Source of the DNA: Rhodospirillaceae bacterium
GTDB taxonomy: Bacteria; Pseudomonadota; Alphaproteobacteria; CACIAM-22H2
NCBI GenBank assembly: GCA_022843945.1
Contig: JALHMR010000038.1
Coordinates: 1 to 49,148, forward strand
Reading direction: 5' to 3'
Length of the DNA stretch: 49,148 nucleotides
The notes under the pieces are model-generated. The model was given only the letters and a program-made list of their open reading frames with translations. It made no database searches and was not told where the DNA came from. Shown here one piece after another: positions 37,246-47,892 of this stretch. Each line of letters starts with the position of its first letter. Positions within the stretch are counted from its first letter, which is position 1. The position numbers were made by a program, and so were the translations under genes.

Positions 37246-37596
37246 TCAGGACGAGACGACGACTTCCAGTCTCATCTTGGGGTGGATCCGGCAGCGCACC
37301 TCGAAAGTCCCGGCCCGGCGGAAGACCACGGGCGTGCGCTGGCCGGCCGGCTGCCGGCCGATATCGAAGTCGGCTCCGCTGGTCTCGGAGTAGACGTTAT
37401 GACCGAAGCGGTCGTCGTTGACGAAGACCACCGGGCTGCCGGCCTTGAGCTCGATGCGCTCGGGCACGAAGGTGATGTCGCGCTGATAGACCAAGGTCTC
37501 CGCGGCCTGGGCCAGGACGAAGTCGGCAGCGAACCCCGACAGGGCCATGACGGCGATCAGCAATGTCGGAAAGCGCCAGCGGCCAGCCTGTTTCAT
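37246..37596 (-). CDS. Exported plastocyanin/azurin-like cupredoxin
   Basis: A 116-residue protein with a signal peptide (about 1-31, ending VLAQA) and a cupredoxin fold. Copper ligands are visible as His in DRFGHNVYSE and Cys, His and Met in EVRCRIHPKMRLEV, the type 1 set. It may carry electrons or sense copper or redox in the periplasm. ATG 37596 has GGAGGGGG upstream. It precedes the hybrid kinase on the same strand, so a sensory accessory role is plausible. Confidence 0.85.
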   Translation of the reverse strand: MKQAGRWRFPTLLIAVMALSGFAADFVLAQAAETLVYQRDITFVPERIELKAGSPVVFVNDDRFGHNVYSETSGADFDIGRQPAGQRTPVVFRRAGTFEVRCRIHPKMRLEVVVSS

Positions 37597-37687
37597 GTCC
37601 CCCTCCGTTTGCGAGCGTCGCAAGCTAGTCCGATCCCGTGGCACAGCGCAATTCAGCCATTTGGCCGAGCCACCCCGTCTTGGTTAA

Positions 37688-38116
37688 CTACTGGCCGACG
37701 ATCTCCGGCGACATCGAGCCCAGGAGCGCCATCAGCTCATCCTTCTCGCGCTGCGGCACTTTGAACTTCTCCAGGGTCTTGAACATGTCGCCGCCCATGG
37801 CGTTGAACTCGGCCACCGTGATCTTCTGGCCGCGATGGGATTCGCGCATCGTCCGGCCCGTGTATTTGCAGCCGCCGCCCGTGGCTTCGCAGATCTGCTC
37901 CACCAGCAGCTTCTTGAGCTTCGGCATATCGGTGCGGGCAAAGCGCTGGTTGATCACCGGATCGGCCGCCACAGTGGCGATGAAATCGTCGACCACCACG
38001 ACGACGGCGGGTTCGCCGCCCAGCCGGTCCCACAGCGTCTTGGGCTCGGGCGAAGAAGCGCAGGCCACGAGGGTGCCCCCCAGCATCAGCACCATCATCC
38101 AGCGCACAACCGTCAT
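37688..38116 (-). CDS. Lipoprotein-anchored group 1 truncated hemoglobin
   Basis: A 142-residue protein. It begins with a lipoprotein signal whose lipobox is LVAC (about residues 16-19), then a trHbN-type globin: TLWDRLGGEPAVVVVVDDF, the ICEATGGGCKYTGRTMRESHRGQKIT segment with the proximal His, and FKVPQREKDELMALLGSM. Most truncated globins are cytosolic; this one should be tethered at a membrane facing the periplasm. NO or O2 chemistry there is possible. ATG 38116. Confidence 0.88.
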   Translation of the reverse strand: MTVVRWMMVLMLGGTLVACASSPEPKTLWDRLGGEPAVVVVVDDFIATVAADPVINQRFARTDMPKLKKLLVEQICEATGGGCKYTGRTMRESHRGQKITVAEFNAMGGDMFKTLEKFKVPQREKDELMALLGSMSPEIVGQ

Positions 38117-38199
38117 CGTTCTGCCTTCCGCGAGAATGACCTGGGCCTGGATTCTACGCGGTCCATCAAGGTTCGGATCACGCCCCGGCGCGCCCGGGT

Positions 38200-39599
<1,400 letters not shown>

Positions 39600-39603
<4 letters not shown>

Positions 39604-40943
39604 GCCGCCTGCCCCGAGAGCCGGGCCGCGGCCCGCGTGCGGCCGATCATCGGCAGCAGGGCCTTGAGCTCGGGCCCATGCTCACGCGCCGTCAGCGCCC
39701 GTCGTAGCGGCATATAAAGGTCCTTGCCTTTGCGGCCCGTGGCGGCGCGCACCGCCGAGGTCCACATGGTCCAGGTGCTGTCGTTCCACGGCTCCTCCGG
39801 CAGCAGCGAGGCGGCGGTAGCCGCGAAACCGGCATCGTCGATCAGCGGCGCAATGGAACCGGACGTCACCGTCCACCAGTCGCGCGCGTCCGCCAGCTTG
39901 GTAAGGTTGCCGCGCACCGCCAGCCAGAATTCCTCCGTCGCTCCCTCCAGGCCGAGCGGCGGCAGGCGATGCGCCACATCGGACAAGGCATAGCGATGGA
40001 TGACCGCGGCGCTCAGCGCCGTCAATTCGGCCGGATCGAAACGCGCCGGCGCGCGGCCGAAATCGTGCAGGTTGAACCCCTGGTCGAGCGCCGTGAGCGT
40101 CGGGAACGGCTCCACCGGCTTGGACGAGCCCAGGCGCGCCAGCAGGCTGTTCACCGCCATCGCCTCGATACCGTCGTTACGTAGCGATTCCAGCGACAGC
40201 GAGCCGATGCGCTTCGACAGGCCCTCGCCTTCCTTGCCGACCAGCAGCGCCAGGTGGGCGAACTCGGGCGGTCTCGCCCCCAGGGCTTCGAAGATCTGCA
40301 GCTGTGTGACCGTGTTGGTCACGTGGTCCTCGCCGCGGATGACATGGGTTACGTGCATGTCGATGTCGTCGACCACCGACGACAGCGTATAGAGCGGCAC
40401 GCCGTCGGCGCGGATCAGCACGGGATCGCTGATCGAAGCGGCTTCGATGGCCACCGGACCGCGGATGCGGTCGTTCCATTCGACCTTGCGGTGATCCAGC
40501 TTGAAGCGCCAATGCGGCTTGCGGCCTTCCGCTTCGAACTTCTTGCGGTCGCTATCGCTCAGCCGCAAGCCGCCGCGGTTGTAGACCGGCGGCTGATGGC
40601 GGGCGAGCTGCACCTTTCGCTGCAGATCGAGCTCTTCGTGGGTTTCGTAGCAGGGATAGAGCCGGCCGCCCTTCTCCAGCGTCTCGGCGGCCTGCGCGTA
40701 GAGGGCCAGCCGTGCCGACTGGTGATACTCGTTCTCGTCCCAGCTCAGGCCGAGCCATAGCAGATCCTCGCGGATGGCATCGGCGTAGCGCGCCTCCGAG
40801 CGCACCAGGTCCGTGTCGTCGAAACGCAGGATGAAGGTGCCCTTGACGGCGCGCGCGAACAGCCAGTTGACCAGCGCCGTGCGGGCGTTGCCGACATGGA
40901 GCTTGCCGGTCGGGCTCGGCGCGAAGCGCACGCGGACGCTCAT
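39600..40943 (-). CDS. gltX: Glutamyl-tRNA synthetase
   Basis: A 447-residue class I synthetase with [24 protein letters not shown] (HIGH region), [37 protein letters not shown] and the KMSKS-like [12 protein letters not shown]. Alphaproteobacteria often have two GltX proteins; this short form is one of them, so it may prefer tRNA-Gln. ATG 40943 was chosen by the conserved N-terminus and overlaps the nadE stop; its own stop overlaps the cysS start. Confidence 0.97.
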
Positions 40944-42604
40944 CGCGGCGCCCGGAAGCCGTTGGTGATGGGATAGCGCCGGTCGCGGCCGAAGGCTCGG
41001 CGCGTGATCTTGACTCCCGGCGGCGCCTGCCGGCGCTTGTACTCGGCCAGATCGAGCATGCGCCAGATGCGGTTGACCGTCGCCTCGCTGTGGCCGCGGG
41101 CGACGATCTCGGCGACCGGCATCTCGCGCTCGATCAGGCACTGCAGCACGTCGTCGAGGATCTTGTAGGGCCCGAGGCTGGCCTCGTCGGTCTGCCCCGG
41201 CTTGAGTTCGGCGGTCGGCGGCTTGGTGATCACGCGCTCCGGCATGACCGCGCCCGCCGGTCCGCGCAGGCCGGCCGGTTTATGTGCATTGCGCCAGCGG
41301 CAGAGCTCGAACACCGTGGTCTTGTAGACATCCTTGAGCACGGCGTAGCCGCCGCACATGTCGCCATAGAGGGTCGCGTAGCCGACAGACATCTCGGACT
41401 TGTTACCTGTGGACACCACCATGTGGCCGAACTTGTTCGACAGCGCCATCAGGGTCAAACCGCGGGAGCGCGACTGCAGGTTCTCCTCGGTAATGTCCTC
41501 GTTGGAGCCGGCGAACTGCTCCTTGAGCATGGCGGCGAAGGCCTCCATCGCCGGCCCGATGCCGATCGTGTCGTAGCGGATGCCGAGAGCCTTGGCGCAG
41601 GCCGCCGCGTCGTCGAGGCTTTCCTGCGACGTATAGGGTGACGGCATCATCACGGCGCGAACCTTGTCGGCGCCCAGCGCATCCACGGCCAGCGCGGCGG
41701 TGAGAGCGGAATCGATGCCGCCGGAGAGGCCGAGAATGACACCGGGAAAGCGGTTCTTCGTCACGTAGTCGCCGAGGCCGACCACCAGCGCCCGGTAGAT
41801 CGCTTCGAGCTGCTGCGGCGGTGGGACGATATCGCCCTTGGCGCAGGTCCAGCCGGCATTGCCGCTGCGCGTGAACCGGGCCAGCGTCAGGGCCTCCGCC
41901 CAGGATGGCGCCTGCACGGCTAGGCTCTTGTCGCCATTGAGCACGAAGGACGCGCCGTCGAAGACCAGCTCGTCCTGACCGCCGACCTGGTTGACATAGA
42001 TCAGCGGCAGGCCAGTTTCGTTGACCCGGGCAACCGCGAGGTTCAGCCGCTCGTCCGCCTTGTCCGTCTCGAAGGGGCTGCCGTTCGGTACCACCAGGAT
42101 CTCGGCGCCGGATTCGACCAGGCATTCGGTGACATCAGGTGTCCAGATGTCCTCGCAGATCGGCACGCCGAGACGCACGCCGCGGAAATCGATCGGGCCG
42201 GGCATCTCGCCGGCGCTGAACACCCGCTTCTCGTCGAACACGCCGTAGTTCGGCAGATCATATTTGAAACGGCTGGCGGCGATCTTGCCCTGATCGAGAA
42301 GCAGCGCCGCGTTGTAGACCCGCCCGTCCCTGACCCAGGGTGTGCCGACAAGCATGGCCGGCCCGCCGTCCCGCGTCTCGGCGGTCAGCGCCTCCACGGT
42401 CCTGGCAACGGCGTCCTGGAACGCCGGCTTCAGAACCAGATCCTCGGGCGGATAGCCGCAGACCGCCAGTTCCGGGTAGACGACGAGATCGGCGCCTAGT
42501 CCACGCGCCGCCTGGCGGGCGTCGCGGATCTTCGCCGCATTGCCGGCGAGGTCGCCGACGGTCGGGTTGATCTGGGCCAGGGCGAAGGTGAGCGTGTCGG
42601 TCAT
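40940..42604 (-). CDS. nadE: Glutamine-dependent NAD+ synthetase
   Basis: A 554-residue two-domain enzyme. The N-terminal nitrilase-like glutaminase domain has the Glu of VVYPELAVCGYPPEDL, Lys in RFKYDLPNYGVFDEKR and Cys in LGVPICEDIW. The C-terminal NAD synthase domain has the P-loop LGLSGGIDSALTAALA and STGNKSEMSVGYATLYGDMCGGYAVLKDVYKT. It makes NAD from deamido-NAD. The stop overlaps the gltX start. Confidence 0.97.
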   Translation of the reverse strand: MTDTLTFALAQINPTVGDLAGNAAKIRDARQAARGLGADLVVYPELAVCGYPPEDLVLKPAFQDAVARTVEALTAETRDGGPAMLVGTPWVRDGRVYNAALLLDQGKIAASRFKYDLPNYGVFDEKRVFSAGEMPGPIDFRGVRLGVPICEDIWTPDVTECLVESGAEILVVPNGSPFETDKADERLNLAVARVNETGLPLIYVNQVGGQDELVFDGASFVLNGDKSLAVQAPSWAEALTLARFTRSGNAGWTCAKGDIVPPPQQLEAIYRALVVGLGDYVTKNRFPGVILGLSGGIDSALTAALAVDALGADKVRAVMMPSPYTSQESLDDAAACAKALGIRYDTIGIGPAMEAFAAMLKEQFAGSNEDITEENLQSRSRGLTLMALSNKFGHMVVSTGNKSEMSVGYATLYGDMCGGYAVLKDVYKTTVFELCRWRNAHKPAGLRGPAGAVMPERVITKPPTAELKPGQTDEASLGPYKILDDVLQCLIEREMPVAEIVARGHSEATVNRIWRMLDLAEYKRRQAPPGVKITRRAFGRDRRYPITNGFRAPR

Positions 42605-42632
42605 GCGAGACGCAAAAAGCCGGCAGCTCGGC

Positions 42633-43181
42633 TTATGCCTTCGCCTTCTTGTTGTTTTCGGGCTTCAATTCCTTGCCCTCCTTTTCCATGGCCACGCGGT
42701 CGATCAGGGCCAGAAGCAGCGCCGAGACCACGAAGGTCAGGTGCATGGCGATCAGGAGAATAAGCTTGTCGTTGCCGATCACCTCGGCGTTGAGGAACGC
42801 CTTGAGCAGGTGGATGGCCGAGATGGCGACGATCGAGCTGGCGAGCTTGATCTTCAGCGAGCCGTGATCGAGCTTGCCGAACCAGGCGAGCCGCTCGTTC
42901 GCCTCGACCGAATCGATCCGGCTGACAAAATTCTCGTAGCCGCTGATCATCACCATGACGATCAGGTTGGCGACCATCACCACGTCCACCAGCGTCAGGA
43001 CATAGAGGACGACGTCGCTCTCGTCGGCGCCCCATACCGCCGTGGTGAGATGCAGTAACTCGCCGAAGAACTTGATGACCAGCACCACCAGGGTGACGAT
43101 CAGGCCGAGATAGAGCGGCGCCTGAAGCCAGCGGGCGGAGTAGATCGCCTGCTCGATGAACCACTCGACTTGCTTGAGCAT
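42633..43181 (-). CDS. UPF0114 (YqhA-like) membrane protein
   Basis: A 182-residue inner-membrane protein with four predicted helices: LYLGLIVTLVVLVIKFFGELLHL, VVLYVLTLVDVVMVANLIVMVMISGYENFVS, IKLASSIVAISAIHLLKAFL and LILLIAMHLTFVVSALLLALIDRV. The conserved SGYENFVSR signature identifies the family. Its function is unknown. Its start shares a base with the stop of the phosphoribosyltransferase gene (TGATG) and it lies 28 bases before nadE. Confidence 0.93.
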   Translation of the reverse strand: MLKQVEWFIEQAIYSARWLQAPLYLGLIVTLVVLVIKFFGELLHLTTAVWGADESDVVLYVLTLVDVVMVANLIVMVMISGYENFVSRIDSVEANERLAWFGKLDHGSLKIKLASSIVAISAIHLLKAFLNAEVIGNDKLILLIAMHLTFVVSALLLALIDRVAMEKEGKELKPENNKKAKA

Positions 43182-44329
43182 CAGGTTTTCCGCAGCAGGA
43201 ATTCACGCCCGACCTTGACCAGCGGCTTGCCGTCATAGGCCACGATATCGGAGGTGGCGTAGGTCTCGGTCCACCGTCCCGGCAGATAGGAACCGGTGCC
43301 GATGATATCAACCGGCGCGTTGGCCACGGCGATGGTCTTGCACTTCGCCGGCGTGAAGCCGGACGAGGCCACGATCTTCACCTTGGGGAAGCCTGCGGTG
43401 TCGAGCGACTCCCGCATGTGCCAGATCGCCGCCGCGGAGACACCGGTGCCCGTCAGATGGCGCAGCTCATCCTCGGTCCGGTAGCCACGGATGGCACCGG
43501 CCGCGTGTTTCTCCAGCACGGCATAGGACGCGGCGAGATCGAGGCCTTCGATATACCGGCCACCGTGGGTATCGAGGCGGACACCCATCCGTCCCGCGGC
43601 CGCGCGCTCGGGAAAGCGCCGGCAGACCTCGAGCGCGTCGCTGACCTCGCGACCGAAATAGTCGACCAGCACCACCAGCAGCTCGTCGTCGGGAAAGGTC
43701 TCCTGCAGCATCTCGGCCGCGCGCACGGTCGAGCCGGCATAGCCGATCAGGGCGTGCGGCATGGTGCCGAGACCTTCACGGCGGCCGAAGTAATGCGCGG
43801 TGGCGTCAGTGGCGTTGCCGATGAAGCCGATGGCGCCGGCGTCGCGCTTGGCCGCGGCCGAGCCGACCGAGGCGGCATAGGCCATCATCTCCGCCATCTC
43901 CTGCCCGGCGCAGTGACGCGCATCCATGGCGAGGAAGGCGGCCTTCGGCAGGTCGACGCACATCGTGTAGGCGTTATAGGCGGCCACGCAGGCCGGGCCG
44001 ATCTTCTGCAGATAGATCGTCTCGAGATCGACGAGATGGCGGAACGACCCGCTGATGTACATCAGCGGCTCGCCGGCGCCCACCCAGGCGCCTTCGGGAT
44101 GCTTCAGGTCGATGGTGAACTTGGTGTTGCGGGCCGAGGCGATGCCCTGCAGCCAATCGACCGCCAGGCGCGGCGTGAAGATGACCGGCCGCCGCATGAA
44201 CACGGCGTAGGTGACGGTGACGTCGCCAAAGCGTTCGACCGCCGCGCGACTCTTGACGAAGTAGCGGTCGGTGTATCGGCTGATGTCGTCGGGGCCGGGC
44301 GATGGCGGCCGCGGGCCGGGGCCATCCAT
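43181..44329 (-). CDS. Nicotinate phosphoribosyltransferase-like protein
   Basis: A 382-residue type II phosphoribosyltransferase-like protein. KHPEGAWVGAGEPLMYISGSF, MDARHCAGQEM, GFIGNATDATAHYFG and GTMPHALIGYAG are typical of NAPRTase-type proteins; VDYFGREVSDALEVCRRFP gives the PRPP region. With nadE in the same operon it fits NAD salvage from nicotinate. ATG 44329 lies one base after the DAHP synthase stop. It is shorter than classic NAPRTase, so other nucleotide substrates cannot be excluded. Confidence 0.85.
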   Translation of the reverse strand: MDGPGPRPPSPGPDDISRYTDRYFVKSRAAVERFGDVTVTYAVFMRRPVIFTPRLAVDWLQGIASARNTKFTIDLKHPEGAWVGAGEPLMYISGSFRHLVDLETIYLQKIGPACVAAYNAYTMCVDLPKAAFLAMDARHCAGQEMAEMMAYAASVGSAAAKRDAGAIGFIGNATDATAHYFGRREGLGTMPHALIGYAGSTVRAAEMLQETFPDDELLVVLVDYFGREVSDALEVCRRFPERAAAGRMGVRLDTHGGRYIEGLDLAASYAVLEKHAAGAIRGYRTEDELRHLTGTGVSAAAIWHMRESLDTAGFPKVKIVASSGFTPAKCKTIAVANAPVDIIGTGSYLPGRWTETYATSDIVAYDGKPLVKVGREFLLRKT

Positions 44330-44330
44330 G

Positions 44331-45719
44331 CTATTGCGCCGCGGCGGCAGCCCGCCGGCTGTCCTGGCCGTTCAACCGCGAAGCCTTGAGGCCCTCGGCG
44401 ATGAGGAAGGCGAGCTCGAGCGCCTGGCTGGCGTTGAGCCGCGGGTCGCAATGCGTGTGATAGCGATCGGCCAGGGCATGATCATCGATCGCCTCGGCGC
44501 CGCCCGTGCACTCGGTGACGTTCTGGCCGGTCATCTCGAAATGCACACCGCCGGCGTAGGCGCCCTCGCTCGGCAGGATCTCGAGGAAGGAACGGACCTC
44601 GCCCAGGATGCGGTCGAACGGCCGGGTCTTGTAGCCGGTCGTCGACTTGATGGTGTTGCCGTGCATCGGGTCGGACGACCACACGACCTTGCGGCCCTCG
44701 CGCTGCACGCGGCGCACCAGCGGCGCCAGCTTGGCTCCGATCTTGTCGTGGCCCATGCGGGCGATCAGGGTCAGGCGGCCGGATTCGTTTTCCGGATTGA
44801 GGATATCGATGAGCCGGATCAGCTCGTCCGGGTCCGAGCTCGGGCCGCACTTCAGCCCGAGCGGATTCTTGATGCCGCGGCAGAACTCGACATGGGCACC
44901 ATCGAGCTGGCGCGTCCGGTCGCCAATCCACACCATGTGCGCCGAGCAGTCGTACCAGTCTCCGGTCGTGGAATCGACGCGGGTCAGCGCCTGCTCGTAG
45001 GGCAGCAGCAGCGCCTCGTGCGAGGTGAAGAAATCAGCCTCTTTCACCTGCGGGTTGTCGGCCTTGATGCCGCAGGCCTCCATGAACTTGAGCGCCTCGT
45101 CGATGCGGTCAGCCAGCGCCCGGAACTTCTCGCCCGCCGGGCTGCGCTCGACGAAGCCGAGCGTCCAGCCGTGCACGCGGTGCAGATCGGCGTAGCCGCC
45201 GTGGCTGAAGGCGCGCAGCAGGTTCAGCGTCGCCGCCGCCTGGCTGTAGGACTGCATCATGCGCTGCGGATCGGGGATGCGCGATTCCGGGGTGAACTCG
45301 ATGCCGTTGATGATGTCGCCGCGGTAGGACGGCAGCGTCACCGAGCCTTGCGTCTCCGTGGCGTCGGAGCGCGGCTTGGCGAACTGGCCGGCCATGCGGC
45401 CGATCTTCACCACGGGCAGACCGGCGCCGTACATCAGCACCACGGTCATCTGCAGCAGGACCTTGAACGAGTCCCGGATGTTGTTGGCGCCGAACTCGGC
45501 GAAGCTCTCGGCGCAATCCCCGCCCTGGAGGAGCACAGCGTTGCCTTCAGCCACCCGGGCGAGCGACGCCTTGAGCGCCCGGGCTTCGCCTGCAAAAACC
45601 AGGGGCGGAAAACCGCGCAACTTCCCTTCCACGGCCGCCAGGGCGGCCGCGTCGGGGTATTCGGGCATCTGCCTGGCAGGCTTGCCGCGCCAGGATTCGG
45701 GCGTCCACCGGGCCGCCAT
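44331..45719 (-). CDS. Class II DAHP synthase (3-deoxy-7-phosphoheptulonate synthase)
   Basis: A 462-residue plant-type enzyme that opens the shikimate pathway from PEP and erythrose 4-phosphate. Motifs are [70 protein letters not shown] and [13 protein letters not shown], plus [19 protein letters not shown] near the end. Metal ligands Cys (QGGDC), His and Glu are present. It is the first gene of the six-gene operon. Confidence 0.97.
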   Translation of the reverse strand: MAARWTPESWRGKPARQMPEYPDAAALAAVEGKLRGFPPLVFAGEARALKASLARVAEGNAVLLQGGDCAESFAEFGANNIRDSFKVLLQMTVVLMYGAGLPVVKIGRMAGQFAKPRSDATETQGSVTLPSYRGDIINGIEFTPESRIPDPQRMMQSYSQAAATLNLLRAFSHGGYADLHRVHGWTLGFVERSPAGEKFRALADRIDEALKFMEACGIKADNPQVKEADFFTSHEALLLPYEQALTRVDSTTGDWYDCSAHMVWIGDRTRQLDGAHVEFCRGIKNPLGLKCGPSSDPDELIRLIDILNPENESGRLTLIARMGHDKIGAKLAPLVRRVQREGRKVVWSSDPMHGNTIKSTTGYKTRPFDRILGEVRSFLEILPSEGAYAGGVHFEMTGQNVTECTGGAEAIDDHALADRYHTHCDPRLNASQALELAFLIAEGLKASRLNGQDSRRAAAAAQ

Positions 45720-45843
45720 CGCCGTCTCCTAAAGGATTGTTCGGACAGGGTACCGAGCGCGGTTATACGGCGCAATGCAGCAAAAAGCCACCCGGCAGCC
45801 GGCCCGGTTTGCAGCCGGCGAAGCGGTGCGGTAAGCAGCCCGG

Positions 45844-46611
45844 ATGTTCGAACTCTCCAAGCTCGCCACCCCCCTTCTCGACCCCCGGACCGCCCTGTTC
45901 GTCATTCTGCTTGCCGGAACGATTCTGCTCTGGACTCCGGCCCGCCGGCTGGGGCGCCGGCTGGTCACACTCTGCGTGATCGTGGGGCTGATCTTCGTGC
46001 TCCTGCCCATCGGGGCCACCGTCCTGCACCGGCTGGAACATCGCTTTCCCAGACCAACGCTGCCGGCGAAGGTGGACGGGGTCATCGCCCTGGGCGGCGA
46101 TTTCAGCGTTGCCCTGGCCGAGGAGTACGGGCCCACGAGCGCCTTGTCGCCCCGGCTCGGGGCGCTCGCCGATCTTGGACGGCGGTACCCGGAGGCTCGG
46201 CTGGTGTTCAGCGGCGGCTCCGGCCGGCTCATACCGGGGCGCGTGGAGGCGGATTTCGCGCCGCAGATCCTCGCCGTCCTCGGACTCGATCCGGCGCGCG
46301 TCACCTATGAAGGCCAGTCACGCAACACACGCGAGAACGCCACGCTCAGTCAGGCGCTGGTCAACCCGAAGCCGGGTGAAACCTGGCTGCTGGTCACCTC
46401 GGCCTCCCACGTGCCGCGCGCGGTGGGTGCCTTCCGCGCGGTGGGCTGGCCGGTCGTACCCTACCCGGTCGAGTTCCAGGCGGTCAGCGGCGGGCAGCGC
46501 TTCAGCCTCGAAGGCGGCATGGCGGATTTCGCCGAAGCCATCCGCGAAAGTGCCGGGCTCACCTACTACTATCTACGCGGCTGGACAGACGCCTTGTTCC
46601 CGGCGCCGTAG
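45844..46611 (+). CDS. YdcF/ElyC-like (DUF218) membrane protein
   Basis: A 255-residue protein with two N-terminal membrane helices (about 17-30 and 40-60) and a DUF218 domain. The motifs DGVIALGGDF, VFSGGSGRLIPG, YEGQSRNTRENA and LLVTSASHVPRAVGAFRAVGW are standard for YdcF/SanA/ElyC family, some of which affect envelope and vancomycin barrier. It converges with the broken hydrolase, two bases apart. Confidence 0.92.
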   Translation: MFELSKLATPLLDPRTALFVILLAGTILLWTPARRLGRRLVTLCVIVGLIFVLLPIGATVLHRLEHRFPRPTLPAKVDGVIALGGDFSVALAEEYGPTSALSPRLGALADLGRRYPEARLVFSGGSGRLIPGRVEADFAPQILAVLGLDPARVTYEGQSRNTRENATLSQALVNPKPGETWLLVTSASHVPRAVGAFRAVGWPVVPYPVEFQAVSGGQRFSLEGGMADFAEAIRESAGLTYYYLRGWTDALFPAP

Positions 46612-46613
46612 CT

Positions 46614-47831
46614 CTATTTAGGACAGCCGCGAGTCAGGGTCGCGGCGAAGCGGTTCTGCCGGTTCACCGAGACCACGCTGAACTCGATCGCCTCTCCGGA
46701 CTTCGCCGGCGCGATGCGGACCTCGGTGTTCTTCTCGCCGCCCGCGAAGAAGCCGCCGTCGTCGCTGGCCGTCGCGGTCCGCCGGGTTGCGAACATGCTC
46801 TTGTCGCGGCGCGGACCGGCGCCGCTGGCGAAAATGAACGTCGCCTCCTTGGCGCTCATCTGTTCGATGACCAGGCAGACCTCCCGCCCGGCCTCGCCGG
46901 CCGGTGCGTTGTCGGGCCAGCGGCCGGACCACTCGCCGCTGATGCGGGCGAGGGCCAGCGGCATGTCGGGCGTGGGCGGCTTGACCGCGAGATTGCCGGG
47001 TAGGATGAAGGTCGGCGCCGGTTGGGGCGCCTTGCAGGCGGTCTCGCCGACCGGCGGTGTCTTCGCCGGATCGATGAAGTCACCCAGGCAGCGCGCGTAC
47101 CAGGTGATGAACTGGGAGGTGCTGACCGCGCCGTGGCCCTTGATCGGCATGGTCTCGTCGAACTGCACGAAGGGCAGATTGAGCCGGCTCAGCGTCTCGC
47201 GCAGCCTGCCGCCCCGGATATCGAACGGGTGCAGGTCGTCGCCCTCGGCGATCATCACCACGACGCGGCCGCCCTTCTGCTTGCCGACCACGTCCATCAG
47301 CATGCCGGCGAGCATGTCGAAGCGGCGTGAGGAGCTCACTTCGCGCGCGTCGCTGCCGTGGCCCGGCGCGAAGGCGAGCACGGCATGCAGGTCGGTGGTC
47401 AGCGCGCCCGCCTCGAGCGAGACGATGCCGCCGTAGGACTGTCCGGCGGCGACCACCGCCCTGTAGCCCTGCTTTTTGGCCTCGGCGACGCGCTGCACCA
47501 GATCGGCCACGTGCCTCGTGCCGCTGGTCGACCAGCCGGCCTCGTGGAGATTGTTGCGCTGAATCTTGATGATGTCCCAGCCGGTGCGGGCGGCGAAGCG
47601 CATGAGCTCCGGCGGATGAACGTGGTACTACGGGTTCTTGCCGCTGACACCGTGGCTCCAGAAGATGACGCCCTTGGCCGCTTGCGGCCCCTTGGGCGGG
47701 AAATCGGCAAAGGCCGGCACCGCCCAGTAGGCGGTGAAGTCCGACGGCGGTCCGGTATAGTGATCCCCGCCTGCGACCGTCGAAAGAAAAACGAGACCGC
47801 CGGCAAAGCCGGCGATTGCGCCCCCACGCAT
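46614..47831 (-). pseudogene. Exported alpha/beta hydrolase interrupted by one in-frame amber codon
   Basis: A secreted hydrolase of 405 codons, split by TAG at 47628-47630 (codon 68). Before it: signal peptide, then DFTAYWAVPAFADFPPKGPQAAKGVIFWSHGVSGKNP. After it, in the same frame: YHVHPPELMRFAARTG, the nucleophile elbow GQSYGG, AEGDDLHPF (acid) and GHGAVSTSQF (His). A single change CAG to TAG explains it. The downstream half alone could start at ATG 47603 but would lack the signal peptide and first strands. It may be a recent inactivation or a sequencing error. Confidence 0.85.
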
Positions 47832-47892
47832 CGTTCCGCCCCCGTCCGAAACAACGCCCTAGCTTACACCAGTTTGGGTTGTTCCGCCGCCC

